Source of the DNA: Planctomycetes bacterium RBG_16_41_13
GTDB taxonomy: Bacteria; Planctomycetota; Brocadiia; Brocadiales; Brocadiaceae
NCBI GenBank assembly: GCA_001828295.1
Contig: MHYI01000121.1
Location: 1-6,500, forward strand
Direction: 5' to 3'
Length of the DNA stretch: 6,500 bases
Below, piece by piece: positions 4,438-6,500 of this stretch. The first letter of the stretch is position 1. The number at the start of each line of letters is the position of its first letter. A program made the translations under genes and the position numbers. Below the pieces are notes generated by a model, which saw only the letters and a program-made list of their open reading frames with translations, searched no databases and was not told the DNA's origin.

Positions 4438-6500
4438 TTATTTCATTTCAAACAATGTAACTGCATACGTAATTTTTGTGCCATCGCGGTCTATGTTAAC
4501 GGTACACGAATCCCCAAACTGCTTTGTTTGAAGGTAGTGTACCAATTCAGCAACAGTATTCAGCGCCTTGCCGTCAACCGCCAAAATAACATCGCCTGCC
4601 ATAAGTCCTGCCTTCTCCGCAGGACTGCCTTCACTTAATTTTTGTATAATTAATTTCTTATCATCCCTGTTTTGTATATGTACGCCAAGATATATTCTCT
4701 TTGTTTGGGATGTTGTAGTTGAAACAACCCATACAAAATCCGCCGGCTCTAGTGGGATTGAAGGGATAAACAGGTGATGATCCCCGCCCGGCATCCCGCC
4801 GTTAAACATGGTAGGGTAGATAGTATAATACGGCAATAAAGTGCGCCTGAACACCCTGGCCGGTATGCCGAAATCGTAGATTATGTGGCCGTTCCCCACA
4901 AAAACCAACATTTTTTTACCCTTCCCTTCCCATGAGGATAAATAGTCCACAATTGATTGCGCCATATACTCTTCCCACAGGCATTGCACATTATTATATT
5001 TTTCCAGATTTTCCTTCCCGTGCATATGACCGCCGATAACTTCCTGCAAATAAACACGGTGGAAAAAACCTGTTGTATCAATTTCGGGGAGTTGTGCTTT
5101 TTCTTCCTGCGTTAAAGAATCAAGCCCCTTTTCGCTCACCATTTTAACCACTTCTTTTGGCGCATTTAACGCACGTACGCTGATCTTTTTTTCCCTTGCG
5201 AAGTCCAATATATCTTTATACAAGTAATAGTCATATCCCCATTGTTTATCCCAGTCCGTATATTCCAGAAATTTCTTCTCGTCAATTTCTCCGGCAACCC
5301 ACTGGTCCAAAAAAGGTTGAAACTGTCTCGCAAACATTTCCATACCTATGGCAAGATTTTCTCCGTATTTTTCATAACACGCCTGCAACACCTTTAACTG
5401 CGCCCGATGAGTGGCATTGAGGGCATGTATTTCCCCCACGTAGATGATGCTGGCGGAATCAAAAAATTTTAATACATCATTAAAGTTCATTATTATCCCT
5501 GTAGGCACGTGAACAATATCTTCAACTTCCACTTTTTGCGGAAAATGTTTTAATCTCGTCACCTTTTCTTCCTCAGAAAAAGCATTTAGAGTTAACGTTA
5601 AGGTACAGAAAAAAAGAATACACGCTGTTTTCCCGAAATTTTTTAACAACAAGTGTTTTAAAAGACTTTTTACTACTCTAAAAAAACCGAACCCTATGGG
5701 TGTTAATTTCGGAAGCCTGAAATTGTTCACCTTTGCGGCAGACAATGATTCACCATGAATTTCTATTCTGTTCAAATCTTGCTCTCCTATGTTATGTAAT
5801 TTTGCTGTTTGTAAAATAGGCGACTGTGAGGGAGATACCCCAATAACCTCCGCAATAACGCGGTCAATGGCAATGCAATCCTTTCCACCAATTAACAGCG
5901 ACACGTTTTTGGGAACTCCTCCCGAAGGTCCCCGCTCTTCCATCGCCATAACAGCGTCCACAATAGTAAACGATGGTTTTACCCTATGATAGTTTGCCAA
6001 TAACATTTCCGTATACCATCTGATGTCGTTGTTTGACCGGAAATGCCTCCATACCTTTCTTTTGCCGCAGACACAACCATACATATTTTTAACCGCGGCG
6101 GTAAATAACAATTGTACATGCGCCTTAAGTTTTGGAATATTTATAATGGCGTCAACGTCTAACGCCTTTCCGGAAACCGTTAAGTGAAAGGTCTTTGTCC
6201 CGCATTGCGCTTTTACCCTGCGTGCGTTATCAAGCTCGATAATGTCGATTCCATGTTTTTCCGCAAATGTATCAAGCTTCAGGCGTCTGGCAATCTTTGA
6301 CACTGCCCCAAAAGCAGGACTGTCTCCAATTATTGGCGTTGCTCCAAATTCTAATAGTTTCTCCGCTATTCCCTCGATAACAAGCGGGTGGGTGACCGTA
6401 CAATCGCCATAGTTACTTTCTTTCAAAAAGTTCGGTTTCAGGAGCACTTTTGCCCCTTTATTTATTACATTGCCAAGGCCGCCAAAAAAATCAAACGTTT
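4438..6500 (-). CDS. DUF362 / ChaN-like / PDZ fusion protein, N-terminus cut by window edge
   Basis: The frame stays open to position 6500. A GTG at 6447 lies inside the conserved DUF362 start (GLGNVINKGAKVLLKPNF is continuous across it), so the real start is outside. Numbering from that GTG, residues 1-245 are DUF362: KPNF, GDSPAFG (41-47), INIPKLKAH (102-110), AAVKNMYG (117-124), VDAVMAME and GPSGG (173-177). No ferredoxin cluster follows. Residues 262-291 look like a Sec signal or anchor (basic LLLKHLLLKN, hydrophobic core, AFS-EEE). Residues 320-545 match the ChaN family (EreA/ChaN/Tiki superfamily, haem-binding in Campylobacter ChaN): YVGEIH (336-341), GMEMF (368-372), DWDKQWGYDYYLY (398-410) and VGNGH (517-521). 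Residues 585-669 are a PDZ domain (YLGV, GSPAEKAGLMAGDVIL). ChaN-PDZ proteins are known; having DUF362 in frame is unusual. If real, DUF362 would be cytoplasmic and ChaN-PDZ exported. A separate ChaN from TTG at 5652 is possible but lacks a Shine-Dalgarno. Confidence 0.85.
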   Translation of the reverse strand, partial: TFDFFGGLGNVINKGAKVLLKPNFLKESNYGDCTVTHPLVIEGIAEKLLEFGATPIIGDSPAFGAVSKIARRLKLDTFAEKHGIDIIELDNARRVKAQCGTKTFHLTVSGKALDVDAIINIPKLKAHVQLLFTAAVKNMYGCVCGKRKVWRHFRSNNDIRWYTEMLLANYHRVKPSFTIVDAVMAMEERGPSGGVPKNVSLLIGGKDCIAIDRVIAEVIGVSPSQSPILQTAKLHNIGEQDLNRIEIHGESLSAAKVNNFRLPKLTPIGFGFFRVVKSLLKHLLLKNFGKTACILFFCTLTLTLNAFSEEEKVTRLKHFPQKVEVEDIVHVPTGIIMNFNDVLKFFDSASIIYVGEIHALNATHRAQLKVLQACYEKYGENLAIGMEMFARQFQPFLDQWVAGEIDEKKFLEYTDWDKQWGYDYYLYKDILDFAREKKISVRALNAPKEVVKMVSEKGLDSLTQEEKAQLPEIDTTGFFHRVYLQEVIGGHMHGKENLEKYNNVQCLWEEYMAQSIVDYLSSWEGKGKKMLVFVGNGHIIYDFGIPARVFRRTLLPYYTIYPTMFNGGMPGGDHHLFIPSIPLEPADFVWVVSTTTSQTKRIYLGVHIQNRDDKKLIIQKLSEGSPAEKAGLMAGDVILAVDGKALNTVAELVHYLQTKQFGDSCTVNIDRDGTKITYAVTLFEMK

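Noticed and set aside
6445..6447. GTG at 6447 as the true start of the DUF362-ChaN gene
   Set aside because: Conserved DUF362 sequence continues upstream in the same frame to the window edge, so this is an internal valine.

Overview
The window reads as a chromosomal stretch from a mid-to-low GC bacterium, probably an anaerobe. Three things support this. The biotin synthase resembles the 'Type II' BioB of obligate anaerobes more than E. coli BioB. A ChaN-like/PDZ protein is joined to a DUF362 domain. The intergenic DNA is rich in small palindromic and tandem repeats. An anammox-type planctomycete (Brocadiales) would fit the overall style, but nothing here proves that placement.

Layout. Positions 1-296 are non-coding and repeat-rich: two exact 68-bp tandem copies, a perfect 12-bp-stem hairpin and short heptamer repeats. 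Then come three + strand genes: bioB (297-1280), bioF (1479-2654) and alr (2669-3793). bioB and bioF are separated by a nested inverted-repeat element, while bioF and alr are tightly coupled (14 nt apart, with the alr Shine-Dalgarno overlapping the bioF stop). A hairpin-forming repeat (3793-3876) and about 180 bp of degenerate sequence follow. On the - strand lie a small, easily missed zinc-ribbon protein gene (4056-4235) with a candidate promoter, a decayed half copy of the bioB-bioF repeat (4348-4387), and a long gene (4438 to beyond 6500). That gene encodes a DUF362 domain, a signal-like hydrophobic segment, a ChaN-family domain and a PDZ domain in one frame. It is open to the right edge, so its true N-terminus lies outside the window.

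How the genes work together. BioF condenses L-alanine with pimeloyl thioester, the first step of biotin ring assembly, and BioB inserts sulfur in the last step. Bridging enzymes (BioA, BioD) are not in the window. Alr converts L-alanine to D-alanine for peptidoglycan, so bioF and alr draw on the same amino acid. The - strand genes are convergent with the biotin block and have no evident link to it.

Most worth a second look: substitutions at auxiliary-cluster ligand positions of BioB, paired loss of the Lys/Arg couple in Alr, the DUF362-ChaN-PDZ single frame, the small zinc-ribbon gene, and the dispersed inverted-repeat family.
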